The notes under the pieces: model-generated | What the model saw: only the letters and a program-made list of their open reading frames with translations | The model's database searches: none | What the model was told of the DNA's origin: nothing | Assembly (NCBI RefSeq): GCF_021155775.2 | Contig: NC_060237.1 | Coordinates: 26,502,778-26,566,777, forward strand | Length of the DNA: 64,000 nt | Reading direction: 5' to 3' | From: Neodiprion pinetum | Taxonomy: Eukaryota > Arthropoda > Insecta > Hymenoptera > Diprionidae | Made by a program: the position numbers and the translations under genes | Part shown: piece by piece, positions 1 through 13,600 of the stretch | Numbering within the stretch: the first letter of the stretch is position 1 | Layout: the number at the start of each line of letters is the position of its first letter

Positions 1-3000
1 AAAGTTACTCGTATCTATGTATATGTATAATTGTATATGATATACAAAATTCTGAACCGCAGTTACACGATTTTTTCCAAATTTCAGCCTTTTGACGGTT
101 TAAATATTTATAATTATCATATTCGTTTTTGAACACCGCGTTAACAGAGAAATCTGTAAAAATGAATATGAACTTAAGAAATGTTTATGGCAATCGTGAA
201 CGAAGGCGTAATTTTTACGACCCCAATGTATTTCGGATTTTTGCACCCTTTTCTGTCGGTGAGCTTCTTTCAATGTCACGGGAGTCGAACCGGAGGCCAA
301 AGGGGCAACTATTACGAGTTTCTTAGCCGATATGACCATTCCGGTAATTTATTGAGAATAGAGACGTCGCGACGCCGGCGCTCGGCGCCCGAAGAAAGAG
401 GAGAAATGCGCGAGAGCGTGAGTCCAGACTCGAGACCCCGTAAGATCTCTGAACCTTATACTCAGGCGCCACACGACCCGAGTTTCAACTTCACCCGGCT
501 AATAGAATTTTATTGAATTTTCCCCCCGGACCTTTTCTCTCCTTTTCTCCTATTTTATTTATTTTTATTTCCTATTTCCTATTTCTTTTTTTTCCTCATC
601 ATGTTTTACTCCTCGAGTTCCCAGCTCCTGAAAAATTCTGCGTGATCATTGCGTCTATAATTTATTACATATTGCATTTCGTGCTGTTACTTCTTATTGC
701 CAGAGAGAAGCTATTTTCTATCACGCCTCTGCAACATCCTGAAAATGCGCTGATCGAAAAACGAAAAATGAATAAAATAAAATTACCAACTGAATCTCAC
801 CACTGCAAATTCTGAACTTATATATTATACTATACGTATATAATACTTGTAATACTGATCTTCGCGAAATTTAACACGTATGCGCAGGATTCGCAACTAC
901 CCGATGCTACGCTTCAACTTATTTCTCTTTTCTACAACGTCGGTCGGTCGGGTTAAAAAAAAAAGCATTGCGAACGCATACAACTTGACTGCGTGCGTTG
1001 AAAATTTTTTTTCAGCGAACTAGAAACTTTGGACAACTGCGTTAATTACGATCCTTCTCCAGTGCGCATATAACGTATGTGCATGACTATGTATAACCAT
1101 AGACGCAAGTATATAATGTATAATGTATAAGGAGAGTGGTTCAAGAGTCTATTCTCATTGCCCCGCCAACCCGAGTATACGTTACGGTGGCTCTTGGCTA
1201 TAAGGGGATAGTTTTTGCCAGGTTTGCTTTTTTGTCACTTTCGCACGGCGCGTTAACGCCTAGCTGCCGAGGCCCTGATTATTTATACCCAGAATAATTT
1301 AATTTCCATGTCAATGACGAAAATCGAACAGACAAAGAATAATTAGAGTTAAAAATAAAAAATGGAAACGGACGAGCGGGTGGAAAAAGGTTTTTACAGT
1401 GTCTGGTAAGCATCGTTCAAGCTTGTTGTGAACATAGCTTGTCTACTTCCATGTAATCAATAAACTCGGCGGCGTTTTGGTGCTGGTGTGAGACCACTTC
1501 TTGTAAATACATTAGGTACACATTGTCGAGAATTTTTTACGGATCGATCCGTACGTGTCAATACCTAGTGCCGGCCTTATTTCAGATCGAAAAATTACGA
1601 CTTATTGCCGAAACAGACGACGTGCGGGATTGCTTGGCTCGTAAAAAGGGCTTCATTTAACTCGTATTATCGAAAGCAGAATGAAAAAAGGGAAACGTGA
1701 AAAAACGCTGGACAAAAAACGCCGCGTCTAAGCGAATGAATCTTTGGAGATGTGAAAAGAGAAAGAGAAAAAAAGATATGGAAAAATCCATCACGCTGAA
1801 CCCCGTCTCGACTCTGGAAGTGGGTGGAATGTCGATGTTTATGCCGATGTTAAAAGACGGCACGAAAATGAGTGAGGAAAAAACTGCCCCTATTAGAAAT
1901 CGCTCGTTTTTATTCTCTCCTTTCTATCGAGGGTATTACGCAGGTATTCATTATTTTAATTGTCGACAATCCAATGCGATATTTCACTCTCCTGACCTTC
2001 GGTTTCAGGTTGCAATTATTCTTGCTTTTACGAATCGAGGGGTATTATTATCTGCCGTAGGTAGCGATCGACGTCTGGACTTGCGAAATATTTATATACG
2101 TGTATTCGGGGCAGCAAATTTCTTACATAATTTGCCGATATTTTATACAAGTTTCAGGCCGGTTATATAACGCAACTGCTTAAATCATTTCAAAATATGA
2201 AAACGTATGAGGTAATTTCGGAGCTTTGAGGAAAAACGAAAATACCCAAGCGACCGTAGGGTAAGTTTTAACTCTGACAAATGGGAATAATATTTTAATT
2301 GTTGTCTGAAGAATTTTGAATTTCTCCTGCTCTAGGGAACGAGAGATAAATAACTGAAAATAAAACAAGCAGAGGGTACGTAAGGTGAATTAAGAGTTCC
2401 GACTTTCTGAAACTCAATTTATAAGTTTCTTTTTCGCCGATGTTCTTATTGATAATCTGAGAAGAATAATCAGGCTTGTTTCGAACTTTCTCAATCCGAT
2501 AAAAATCGCTCCTAATTGACGTTCAATAATTGCCACAAGTTAATTTATGATAATTGCACTGTTCGGGATGAGGTCACGGCTTGTTATCGGGGAAAATGTG
2601 CGGTCCCGCAATTCCGTGCCAGCAAGACTACATGAATTATATATCTATTCGGGAAATAGGGAGGAAGTTGAAATTTGAATTACTGGCGATATAAATTCGA
2701 CGGTTGGTATATGGCGGTGACACTTTACCAACTCCACACGCTTGCAGACTTGTCACCTCGGCCTGCGCGAGTTTCGACGAAAGATTTTCAATTTCTTTGG
2801 GTTCGAGAATTTTTTCAAGTGCTTTTTACGGCGTAATACGTTGAAAGGTGAAAAGTGGGGTGAAACGAAAGTCGAAAGAAAAAGAAAATGGTGATAAAAA
2901 AAAAAAGAAAAGAAAGAAAGAGAACAGGGTGAAAAAACTGAGTATCCGACCGTTTCATTCATCGAAAAAACTGCGGGGATTATTAGGGTGCCTGTATAGC

Positions 3001-6000
3001 TACAATATTTGCGCCATTCCCCGCAACCCTTTTCTTTTTTTTTTTTTTATTTTCTACGGAAGGCGACAAGGCAGTATAATACTTACTTAGGAAAATGTTT
3101 ATTCGGCACCCGTCTTTTTCACCGACCGACCCTCGAGAGTACGAGGCTTAAGCTTTCGGGCGAATCTTATCCTCGACTTGAACCGGGCGGAAATATTGAT
3201 CACTTTTTGTTTGCTTTCAAAAATCCCCACCAAGTTCCAAAAGATTTATACGATCCGACTGAAAAAATTGTCGAATTTTCGGCAAACGTTAAAAAATCTC
3301 CTTCCGCGAGTACGCGCTTATAAAAATAAGATGTACATACGTAGACGATGCGGTCGACGGGAATGGTTGTACGAAAATGTAAAAACGAAGGCAAAAAAGA
3401 AAAATAAATCCCTCTTTGCCCCCGAACACACGCAGGGCATTATTGTCCCCCGGTTTTTCATCTCCCGCGCGTTCCATTTCCTCGCAAAGTTAAACGAACG
3501 GGGCTCGAAACATTCCGGAGGATAAACGACCCTGTGCGTCATAATTTTTGCAATAGCTTTATACGCGAGTGTAAACACAAGGACGAAGTTGAGGCGCAGC
3601 AAGGCCGGGATGCGGCAGACGGAAGATCGGCCAATTTATGGGTCAGCCTCGGGGAAAAGCCTCTGCAAATCGCGGAGAATAGCGACAATAGGAGAGGGTA
3701 GTTCTTGGTCTCGGCTCCAGCCGACCGGCAGACGTCGCGGCGCCCGGCGTCCCGACCTTGGATTTCGCGCTGAGGCTATATCGACTCGATTCCGCAAGAC
3801 GCGTTTGCCAAACCGTTGCTGAGAAAATTGGCGAGTTGCCCGAGCCGCTCCTCAAACTCTTCGTTTCAAAAATAATTCAGGCGATAAGCACAGGAAAAAA
3901 TAATACAAATATATCTTTCCGATGGGAAAAACTGCGGGCAAAAGTCCCGCAGTTTTCAAATCAAAATTTTCTTTCTTTCTACTTTTAACGTTACGACATG
4001 CTACCTGTGGAATTTGCGTCTATCCGATGTTGTTGACACTGATAAATTAGTTTCATTCAAGGCTAAGCCGTACCTTTAACTCTCCTTAGTAGCTAAGCTC
4101 TGTCTCTCTCTCTTTCTCTCTCTGCTCATAGTTTGTGTCTGTTGCTGTTTTTATTCTGCCTTTTGTTGGTACTTGTGCCGTTTCGGCCTTACCATGTATT
4201 CTCTGTAATTTTATCGTATTTTAATTTATTTCGCTTTTATTTGATATTTTTCTTTAATCTCTTCTTCCGATCTTTTAGTTTACTTCTAATTTTAATATCG
4301 TTGTTTCGGTTTTATTGTACTTTCTACTCATACGCGGTTACATGTATACGTATTTTGTTACATACTGCCAGAGCAGACTTGTCCCAGGGCGAATAAACGC
4401 TTCTTCTTCTACTTCTTCTTCCTCCCTTTCACTTCCTTCTCCTTCGCCTTCTCGCCACGGTTGCACTCGTGGAATATTTCTCGACGACCTCTCCGCACGA
4501 CCCGCACAAAGCCCCACACCGAAAATGAATACCCTTTGTGTTTTCGTCCAAAGTTTTTATTTTTTTTTTTCTTTTCTTCTTCCGCCTCTCTTGGCTCTTT
4601 TTTAAACGCAAAGCTCTTGCGCCCGCAACGAAAGGGTGACGCGAAAAATGAGCGGAGCGAGCTTTCCAGAAACAGAAGAATCGGCACTCTTACTTAACAT
4701 GCGATTTTCCCCACTCGCGCGTAGAGAAAATGCGGCCGTGGCCACTTTGGCCCAGTATTATTACTGTACCAATTATAAGTTGCCACCAATTAACCAAGGC
4801 TCAGAGGTCCCTCGGTTTACATTGCATTAACGGAGCTGCAGTAGTTTATTTTCAATTAAAGTCTTGCCTACGCACTGAACTCCCTATTACTTCTACAAGG
4901 GCACTTTTGCTAACGACCCGCAGTGCGGTGCGGTACTCAGATTCCTCCACTCCAGCCTTCGGAAACCGCCGGCTCTGTATGCAAAATCGATTCACCAATG
5001 GTCCATGGGATTATAACGACGCGACGATCTGTGGCTAATTGATGCTGAATTGATGCATTCGCTGAACTGCAAAGCAGAGAGGAAAACGGATTTCTTTCAG
5101 AAGCGACCAATTTCTTCTCATCTTTATCCAACTGAAGGACATGCCGGGTATTTATTCCGAGTGTAGTATAATCAGACCACTCGAATACGGACTAGATCAA
5201 TTAGAATCCCAGCTTTGTCGAAATGAATAAATCGAAAGAAGCGAACTTCTTTGAGGCGATGTTTTAGTTTCCTCGTTGAAAGCGACGGATGACCAACCGA
5301 CGGTTTATACTGAAACCTGCAAACAATCCGGGATTTCACGGCTCGCACGGTGAACATCGTTGGAGAATAACTCTCATCGGTCACTCAGGATTAGAAGTAT
5401 GGTTTAAAATGGTGGGTTTTACGGGTAGACAGGGAAGAATAAAAGCGGAGCCTAAAAGCCGGGCCGAGCGAATCTCCGGTTAGTAGATAAATTCTGAGCT
5501 TTATCGCGTAGACTTCCAGCGGTTTATTCGGCTAATCGGGGTACGAGCAGCGGCGAAGCGGGGCACCTGAACCCCGACATAAGGGTAGTTTTGTTTGCCA
5601 CGTCTGTCCTTTTTCCCCCGTCGTAACACACCCGCTTAATTATTATACAGTTCGCCGAACAGATTAGGGAGATTTATCAGCTTAGCAATAAACGCGTGCA
5701 CTCCGTTCAGTAGGACCGGCTTATTATCCGAGCCAAGATCGCAGAGTTAAGACGTCAAGGGGTGAAACCTGAGTTGCAATTGATACGGCAATTAAATCGT
5801 TAGACTCTCAACACAGTCCTGCAGCAGCCATTCTCGCTTGCGTTTAATTGCGTCAGCGGTGAAGCATCGCCGGGATTCTCGTACGCTTAACCCCTGCGAT
5901 TTTATCGGCTGAGGGGAGGGGGATGAACGTTATTAAACCGAATTATTTCGGAATCAAGACCTGTGTAAACTTCGGTGAAACACCGTAGCAACGGGATTAC

Positions 6001-7535
6001 AAGCCCCGTTCATACATCACTATCGCAATTTTCGTCCTCTCTGCCGATCAATGATCGACAAATTTAAGAAATCCCTGCGGGTCATCCCGGTATCGCTGAG
6101 CAACACCGAAACGCGCTAAACCAATTAACCCGGCGAATCCGGACGGATTCTCGGTGATCAATTCGTCCTTCCGATCCTCGCGTTCCGATTCGACTCAAAC
6201 TCGATTCGTATATGGGGCAAAAACTAGATCAGTTACCGGCTTACACAACTGATCTCCCGTGTCAGGTTTCATTTCCAGAGAACCGCACCCCTTTCGTGTT
6301 TTCCCGAATTGCTCGAGCAGGGCTCGCTTCGAGACTGGAGAGACTTATTGTTAGCCACCCCCACGCTGGCTGTTTCCAGTTGAAAAGTTCAACAGCCGTA
6401 TTCCGCAGTTGCGAAAAGAGAAACGAGCAATCACTTTCGGGCGGCGTCGCGCTGCATCCAGTTTCTCTCAGCATCTTCATAGCTCTTCGCAAAAGCTCTC
6501 ATATTTCGCATGGAAGTGACGTGACGTCAAGCTGTGCACGGATTCACAATGCGCCCATACAAGCTGTTATACTCCTCGATGCAACTTGCGGCATCTTCGT
6601 GCACCTTTTGTTCTATTATACAGTCGTACTCTGCACTCATTCAAAGTACATACGTACCGGACTCATATGTGCACGAGGACGCGGTTGAATGTGGACGTTT
6701 CGCTACAGTGCGGTATGCGAAATTGAATTCAGTCGCGACGCTACAGGTGGGCGGATTCAAGAGTAAATAGTAACCGCAACGGCCAGGCGGTGGAGGTACG
6801 CGGAAGCACTAAGTGTTTGGCAAAGTGAAAAATTCTTAGCCGAGAAATTTTCGCCACGTTCTTCAAATTTCTCGTCAGTTTTCGTACGATTCATTATGTT
6901 TTTCTATCTCTTTCAAATGACATGTATAATAAAAATATTGAATTTGAATTCTATGATTTTTCAGATACTGGATCATTTTTTTGGAAATATTACGTGGTTA
7001 ATTTATCACAAGGCGATTGCGCCAGTTTCTATACAATTCAAAATATACATATTTCTGCCGCAATCCGCCTGCATCTATGCAATTCAGAGTTTACTCTCAC
7101 AACTGTGGATCTCAGTTGCCGTAATGCAGGCGAGCGTAAGTAAAGTGTTTGATTAATTGCATACATGCAGGCGTATTTGGCCTATAGTTTTTTATTTCTT
7201 GTGTCACATGTCCACGAAATAACAAACTATATTATACCTAATTTCGCTTTAGGTGTTCCTAATTGTCCCCCGTTAGCCACACCCGTCGGTGGCTACATAA
7301 AATTTGGTATTAATTTCACGGAGAGGCAAAGGGCCAATTCATGTACGTCAACCCTTCGATCAAAGCTGTACACGGCTTAAGGTATTAAATGGGCCTCCAC
7401 TGGACTGACACTTCGGACGGTAAATTTCTCGGCCTGTTCGAGCCTCGGACATCTGTTACTTCCATTCGCTAAGGTTCTACTTGTACTGACCGAATGCAAG
7501 ATCTTAATTAGAATTACCAATCAACTACCAATCCC
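1..7535. other. No supported gene; mixed non-coding DNA
   Basis: Only short chance frames are present. Purine- or pyrimidine-rich runs (about 515-600, 2840-2940, 4130-4470, 4555-4600) alternate with a balanced block at about 5480-6200. That block has few homopolymers and contains TAAT-type cores (for example TTAATTATTA near 5636), like a regulatory element. The hairpin at 3928 is the main discrete feature. Confidence 0.5.
3928..3956. repeat. Perfect hairpin, AAAACTGCGGG arms
   Basis: AAAACTGCGGG (3928-3938) and CCCGCAGTTTT (3946-3956) form a perfect 11-bp stem with a 7-base loop. A second hairpin with the same stem lies at 18668-18699. Confidence 0.7.
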
Positions 7536-7681
7536 ACTCTCTAAATATGAATCAGTACTACGTGCACTGAAAATCTGCAAAAAGTCACGGAATCGCTAGT
7601 GAATACGTGTACTGCTTTTTTTCCAGTGGTATGCTCACACCTGGGAGTCAGCGAATTTTTACTGATTCAAATTTAGAGAGT
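7536..7681. repeat. Long-arm inverted repeat (hairpin), 22-bp arms
   Basis: The arms 7536-7557 and 7660-7681 are reverse complements at 21 of 22 positions (TACTGATTCA then ATTTAGAGAGT, with one A/T difference), separated by 102 bases. Such a match is unlikely by chance at this spacing. It could be a very short MITE or a structured transcript; a conventional microRNA precursor normally has a smaller loop. Confidence 0.65.
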
Positions 7682-10600
7682 AATCCATTTGTCAGAATCA
7701 TACGCCGGGGTGAAAAAAGCGACTCGCCAACAAGAATAAAATCCTTACAACTACGAGCGAAATTCACAGGCCGAGGATCGACGAGGAGGAGGATTCTTGG
7801 CATCGCTGTATGGTCAGGTCATCTTTAACGCTACCAAGCGCCAGCTTTGAAAGCTCCGTTTTGTTGGGGCATGATTGCGCGTGGAGGCGTCAAAAGCACG
7901 CTGTTAGTGTGAGCTAATGAAACCACGAGCCCCCGCATGCATGAGGGAGGAAAACACGTCGAGCCGATGATACCCTGCGTGGGAGGTTCAACCTTTCCTC
8001 AATTACGTCACTTTCCCCGTCGTTCGCCCACGATCGAGTCGTGGACGTCTATGACTGGATACACTAGAAATTTGCGGAAAACCTTTGATCCGCGTAGGCG
8101 AGAAACGCGAACCCACCCACGTTGTCATGGGGCGAAATGGATTAGAATTCAGCCAAAATTACGGTTTCCCAAAAACAAGTACGGAAAAGCTTGAAATAAC
8201 AATCGCAAAGTAATATTTACAACATGATTGCGCATATTTGTGCAAATCGCAAATACTATTTTACAAAGTGAATAAGCACAACTTTCGTGCTGCAGCGCAG
8301 CTCGCTCGGTATATTATGTATAAAAAGTTGTACAACGGTAGAAATATCACTTTCCAAAGTCTTATAACGGCGCAGCGGCCCTTTCGTGTGTAAAAAACTT
8401 TTCTATTTTCCGGAACGATGGTATTTCACCCGTTCTAAGGACTCGAAAAGTCGTAACAAAATTGTACACACACGTACAGTTATACATATGTACACACCGT
8501 AGATATAAGTATATTTCTATACGATCCGCACGGTGAGATGCTGCACAGGGTGTTTTCCTCGCAGGAAACTTGACGTCACTTTCCGAAGTGCAGCAGCGTC
8601 GCGTATATTCTGATATAACTTTGGAATAAAGAAACTTTTCGAGGGATGTGTGGGTGAATTATTTAACGACCATCAGTCAGTCAGTCTCTCGAAACTTTAA
8701 ACCGAGCGTGGTAGACGCGCTTTAATATCGACAAACTTACTTTCGTCAGCTAGAGGCTGAGGGAAACTCTTTTCCAGACCACGAATTCCCTCTCTTTTAT
8801 ATTTTTCCAGGCCGATTCGCCACATTTAGCCGGAGCAGCAGTGAAGTAAACATGTCGGAGTCGCCTGGGACGAAAATCTCTAATTCTTCTCCCCGTGTTA
8901 CAGATAACTCGGAAGATTAAGCAAATCAATCTTGAGTCTACAAGCTAGGGGTAAAAGGGCCGTTTCCTCGAATACGAACGTATCGTCGAGCTGAGCCAGG
9001 GCTAAGCTCTGTTTTCGAGCTAAGCTTCGTGATCCTCGATCAAATCTTATTGCGTATAATGGGCGCCGCCGGGGAAATTTCGGATTTTGCGGTACTAAGT
9101 TAGGGAATTCACTCTCTAGGTATACCGCGTCAGTGAAATCTACATCCGAATCGCTTAATTCCGACATTAAAAATCTCGACAAGTTATATTGCGTGCAATT
9201 CGCACCAAGAGAAGCCTCAATCTATACCTTCAGCGTTTATAAAATTTTCGAAGGACGTTTTGACACTCTTGAATTTCATTTGAAATATCACCGAAAACTT
9301 TTCGCCGTTGAATGATATCAAAACCAACCCTGTTTGCTCGGCACCCTCATATTTCGATGAGTATAAATTGCAATAATGCATCCCGCAAAACATTCACCGC
9401 GTACATCACCGACAAAAAAAAATATATACATATATATATTTCCTGCGTTGTGCAAGGGTGTGAAAGTTCGTCCGAAAAACATTTAGAGTTGAGTTTTCAC
9501 GATGAGAGTGTATGCATTACGCACTAATCTTATTAATTTTATCCACGTCATTTCTAAGATAAAATTAAAATTTTTTTGCTCAAATTGCTTCACAAAATTG
9601 GCTATTTTTCATGCATTTTAAACGGTAAACGACAGTCATAGAGAAATTCAATGCAGTCGGCATAAACATTTTGAGGTTGTTAAATTTTTAGGTCAAGTTA
9701 TATCTTACCGGTAGCAGTAAAGAAGTGTTGCCATGATGTGCTTGCGTTTCTCACTTTACCCTGCTTCACAGGAGCACTTCACCGTCATGATTTTCCCGTT
9801 TCTCTGCACTTTGCCGTTCACTTCGTGCGGTGGACCACGTATACACGATGTTTGTAAACACAGAGCTGCGAAACCGGTCTCCTCACTCGTTGCAATTTCG
9901 TACCTTAAACCACATTTCACGATGTAATTTGCATCCAACACTCTTTCACCTTCTAAAAAATTGCGTTGCGCAGGACTTGTACCAGCCGAATCACGTATAT
10001 TATCTATATTTATTATAATTTTTGAAAAAAACTAATACCGCAAACAAGAGCTCTGTACATCAGCGGAACATTTCTGCGCCATATTGAATAGGCCCCGCCC
10101 ACATGTCGGATCCCAAGTCGCCAAAATTCTTACGACCGTTACAAATGATCTCGGAATCGAAATGCGTTTTGCAATACTGTTTGAAAAATTTATACCCACT
10201 GATAAATCGAGCTTCGGCAACGCAACACCAACGCAGAGAACATCCGATCAAATCGGACTCCTCGACCGGCCTGAAGAGCGATCGTTCGATCGTTGGACTG
10301 AGGATGTTTACGCATCTTCGCAACAACAGACGAGATGAAAGCCTCGTAAATCGCTCTTTGTATGCCTACGTGATTTCAACGCACTGCGGCATCGAACACG
10401 AATCGACTGATTAAAACGCCCGGGCACGCTGATCGGCGTCGAGATGCCCTCGAAGCCGTCTCTCCATGCACGTATAGATCCCCTCGTATGCCATATTCAC
10501 GTATCTCCCAAAAGGCGAACGTGTGTGCGGACACGCTTGAACGCCTATCGGCGATTAGATCCTTTATGCTGGACCTCGCCGAGCGAACTCTGCATGGTTT

Positions 10601-13600
10601 CCACTCGATTACCAATAAATCTGGTCGATATTCTTTCCGCGAAATTTCTTCCCTTTTTTCACCTTTTTTTTTACCCCCTCTCCCCCCTCGCCGCCTTCCT
10701 CTTTCTACCCTTCTTTTCGTTTGTTCAATTTTTTTTTTTTTCAACTTATTTCACTCTCTTACGAGTGAAATTTTGATTTCCGTACAATATCTACTTCCAC
10801 GTCTCGAGAAAATCCGCTTTTAATCATTTAACATACCTATATTTTGACCGTTTTCGACGAGCTTATTTTTCACGAATCTATCCATCGTCGGAGACGAAAT
10901 AATAAAAAAATGTTCTTGTTCTTCCAGTTTCAAGATCCTTTCCAGGCAGAGAGATGGCGTCGATCAGTAACCGCGAGTTCGGTATTCCCGCGAATTTACG
11001 GTCGAGAGAATGACCGCAATAGACCTGCAGACTCAATTATCCGGGTTGTGTTTAATTGAAAACAGAACCAGAGACGCGACCGTCGAGTCAAATTCGAATA
11101 TTTCATTCAGACGGTCGGTAGTCTGAAACTTGAAGGAAAGTTCTCGCTCTCCGTAGCCAAAGTGTACGGCCATATTTCGAGGTAGGTGGTCGGTTGGCAC
11201 GACGGGGACAGAGATTCGAGGCTTCAGTTTTGCGTCTAGCTTCGCGGGGCTTATAGTTGTTTAACGGGAGCGATTGAGGACGTCTCTGATTTATGGAACA
11301 CGACGGTAAAATTACTCCCACTGGTTCGCAAATTTACGCCTCGTTGACTCGGTCCTTAATTCTATGGGTGCAAATCCTGCAGCTTTCAGTCTCAATTAGC
11401 TTTGCGTCTGCTTGATTTTAATAAGTTTGTTTGGAAATATACGGTTTGTTACTAATTGTCTTATCAGGTAGTCGTAGATTGAGGACAAATTCGTGAGCTT
11501 TCAAAGTCTTTGTAAAAATACCAAAATAAGAAATACTAGAATTATAAAAAAAATAGCATAAATATGAATATATAGATACTTAATTTCGAATCGTTTTAGA
11601 ATGATTCGTAGTAATACTCATTCTCTTCGGAAGACAAGTTTTTACTACGAGTTTTTGAATGGTTTTGAAGTCATTTGAAACGAAGCATCGATATTTAAGC
11701 CTGCCTTTATAATTCTAGTAGTTTCTTTTTGTTTTCTACTTTTATAGTGATCTTCGTAGCCCATGAATATAATAATTCGATGAATACTAAATGCACGACT
11801 GTCGCGTGATAAAAATAATGAAAAGTATCGATTTTGACCAACCAATCTTCTTGAATCTCTTCCAGCGGATTCCAATCAATACAGTTGAAGCGACTTCGAT
11901 TGAATTTGCAGGGTTTCAGAATCGCTATCATTGCTCTTCACCGTTATCATCGAATCCATAAAATTTAAACCAGAGTCTTTCTAATCTCGAATTACATTAT
12001 CCGTTTTTAATTTTCAATTTTTTTCTCACCGCTGGATGAAATTTTTGTCCGCGTTGTATAATTGAGGATTCTGGTTGTTAATGCGCGGTTAACTTCGTGA
12101 ACATCACCTCGAGGTCGTCGCGTATGCATAACTGTAACGATAATGGGGATTTTTCAGGGAAGCAATTAAGGCATTTTGCGCCCGTTCAGGACACTGCCGA
12201 GTCCATTAGGCTCTCAGGTTGGGCACTTTTAAGCTTACGCATGTTTCCCCCGATTTATGATAATCGTTTAGAGCCGCGGTTTCCAAGGGGATATATAAGA
12301 CGCGAGAACGAGGCACAAGTACCAGTTTCGGGATGTGAAAAAAATTCATAAATATATAATCACGCGACTAATGTACGAGTGAAAAGGACGAGAAAAAAAC
12401 TTGGAACGAGTCAGACGGAAAATTCTTATCTCTTTCTCCGTCTTATAATTTCATTAAATCAGAATTATAGGGTAAAGTAACACCGCGAGTCGGTTCTCAT
12501 GATCGACGATCGGATTTCACGTATACGGTAAAAACGTAACCTCGACACGCGGCTCGATCTTCATTCTCGTCCATAAAGAAGCAATAAATATTCAAATTTA
12601 TACAATCCGAAAGAACTGAAACAACGATAAGGAAAAAAATACAAAAAAATTGTTGCAGGCAAGCTTTGCAGCGAGACCACGGATTTCGTTTCATCGCTTT
12701 CACATTTGCATTGCAAACTCAAGCCCTAATCGAGAGTCGGTTCACATCGTGAATTAAATACCGCCCCTAATATCTTGCCTATAACACGAGAATTGGATAC
12801 AGTGACACAGAGCCGAATCCCCGATCCGGGGGATCAGCGTAACCCGAAATGAAAGCGACGAGGAGAAGTCTGCAGGGTCTGGCTAATTGGCATGCACGAG
12901 AAGTTACGAGCCTCGGATGTACACTCGGCCAGCCGTATCTTGCGGCTCTTCTCGATGGTCGGCCGCAATCTTCGCTACGGATAATGAGCATTGTTTTATG
13001 GATACACGACGGGTCCATTGAGAGTGCCTAGATACGACGAGCCTAACCGGGCCAACTTCCACGCTATAAGGATTATCGTTTAATGCGAGGGTAAATTCAA
13101 TTAATGGGATTCTAAGCAGGTCGGAAGCCGGCCTTCGAATAATGGAGAGTTATAGCCAGACGAGCAGGCGTATCTTCGTCGGCTGCCGCCTAATAGGAAG
13201 AGATTATTCTCGTCTCAGGGTCATTCGGAATTCACACCTTGTGTCTTCCCATTTCAAAACAACGGACGTTTAGACAGGACAAGGTGCCATTTAATTGGAA
13301 AACGAATCAACGATTTCGATTCTGAAGCATCGATTTAGAGTGATTTCTATCGACGTTCACCTCGTCGTGTGCTTTCAGTTTATTTCCAATGACGTCCGAG
13401 CCTCCTAGACGATTTTGGCTGATTTCCGAACCGAATAGAATCACAGAGAACCAATGAAAATTAGTGAAAATTATTTCATACGACTAAAAATACTCGATAT
13501 CTGTATACCGATGACTTGCGACGATTTCTATGATTTCCAACGATTGCCAGTCAACTTCTCCAGCGCTATCGTGCGATTTTGGTTACCTCGAGTGATTCCT

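Noticed and set aside
270..310. T-arm-like sequence (GGTTCGACTCCC on the minus strand)
   Set aside because: The flanking bases do not form a T stem, and no tRNA cloverleaf can be drawn. Similar hits at 17107 and 25300 also failed.
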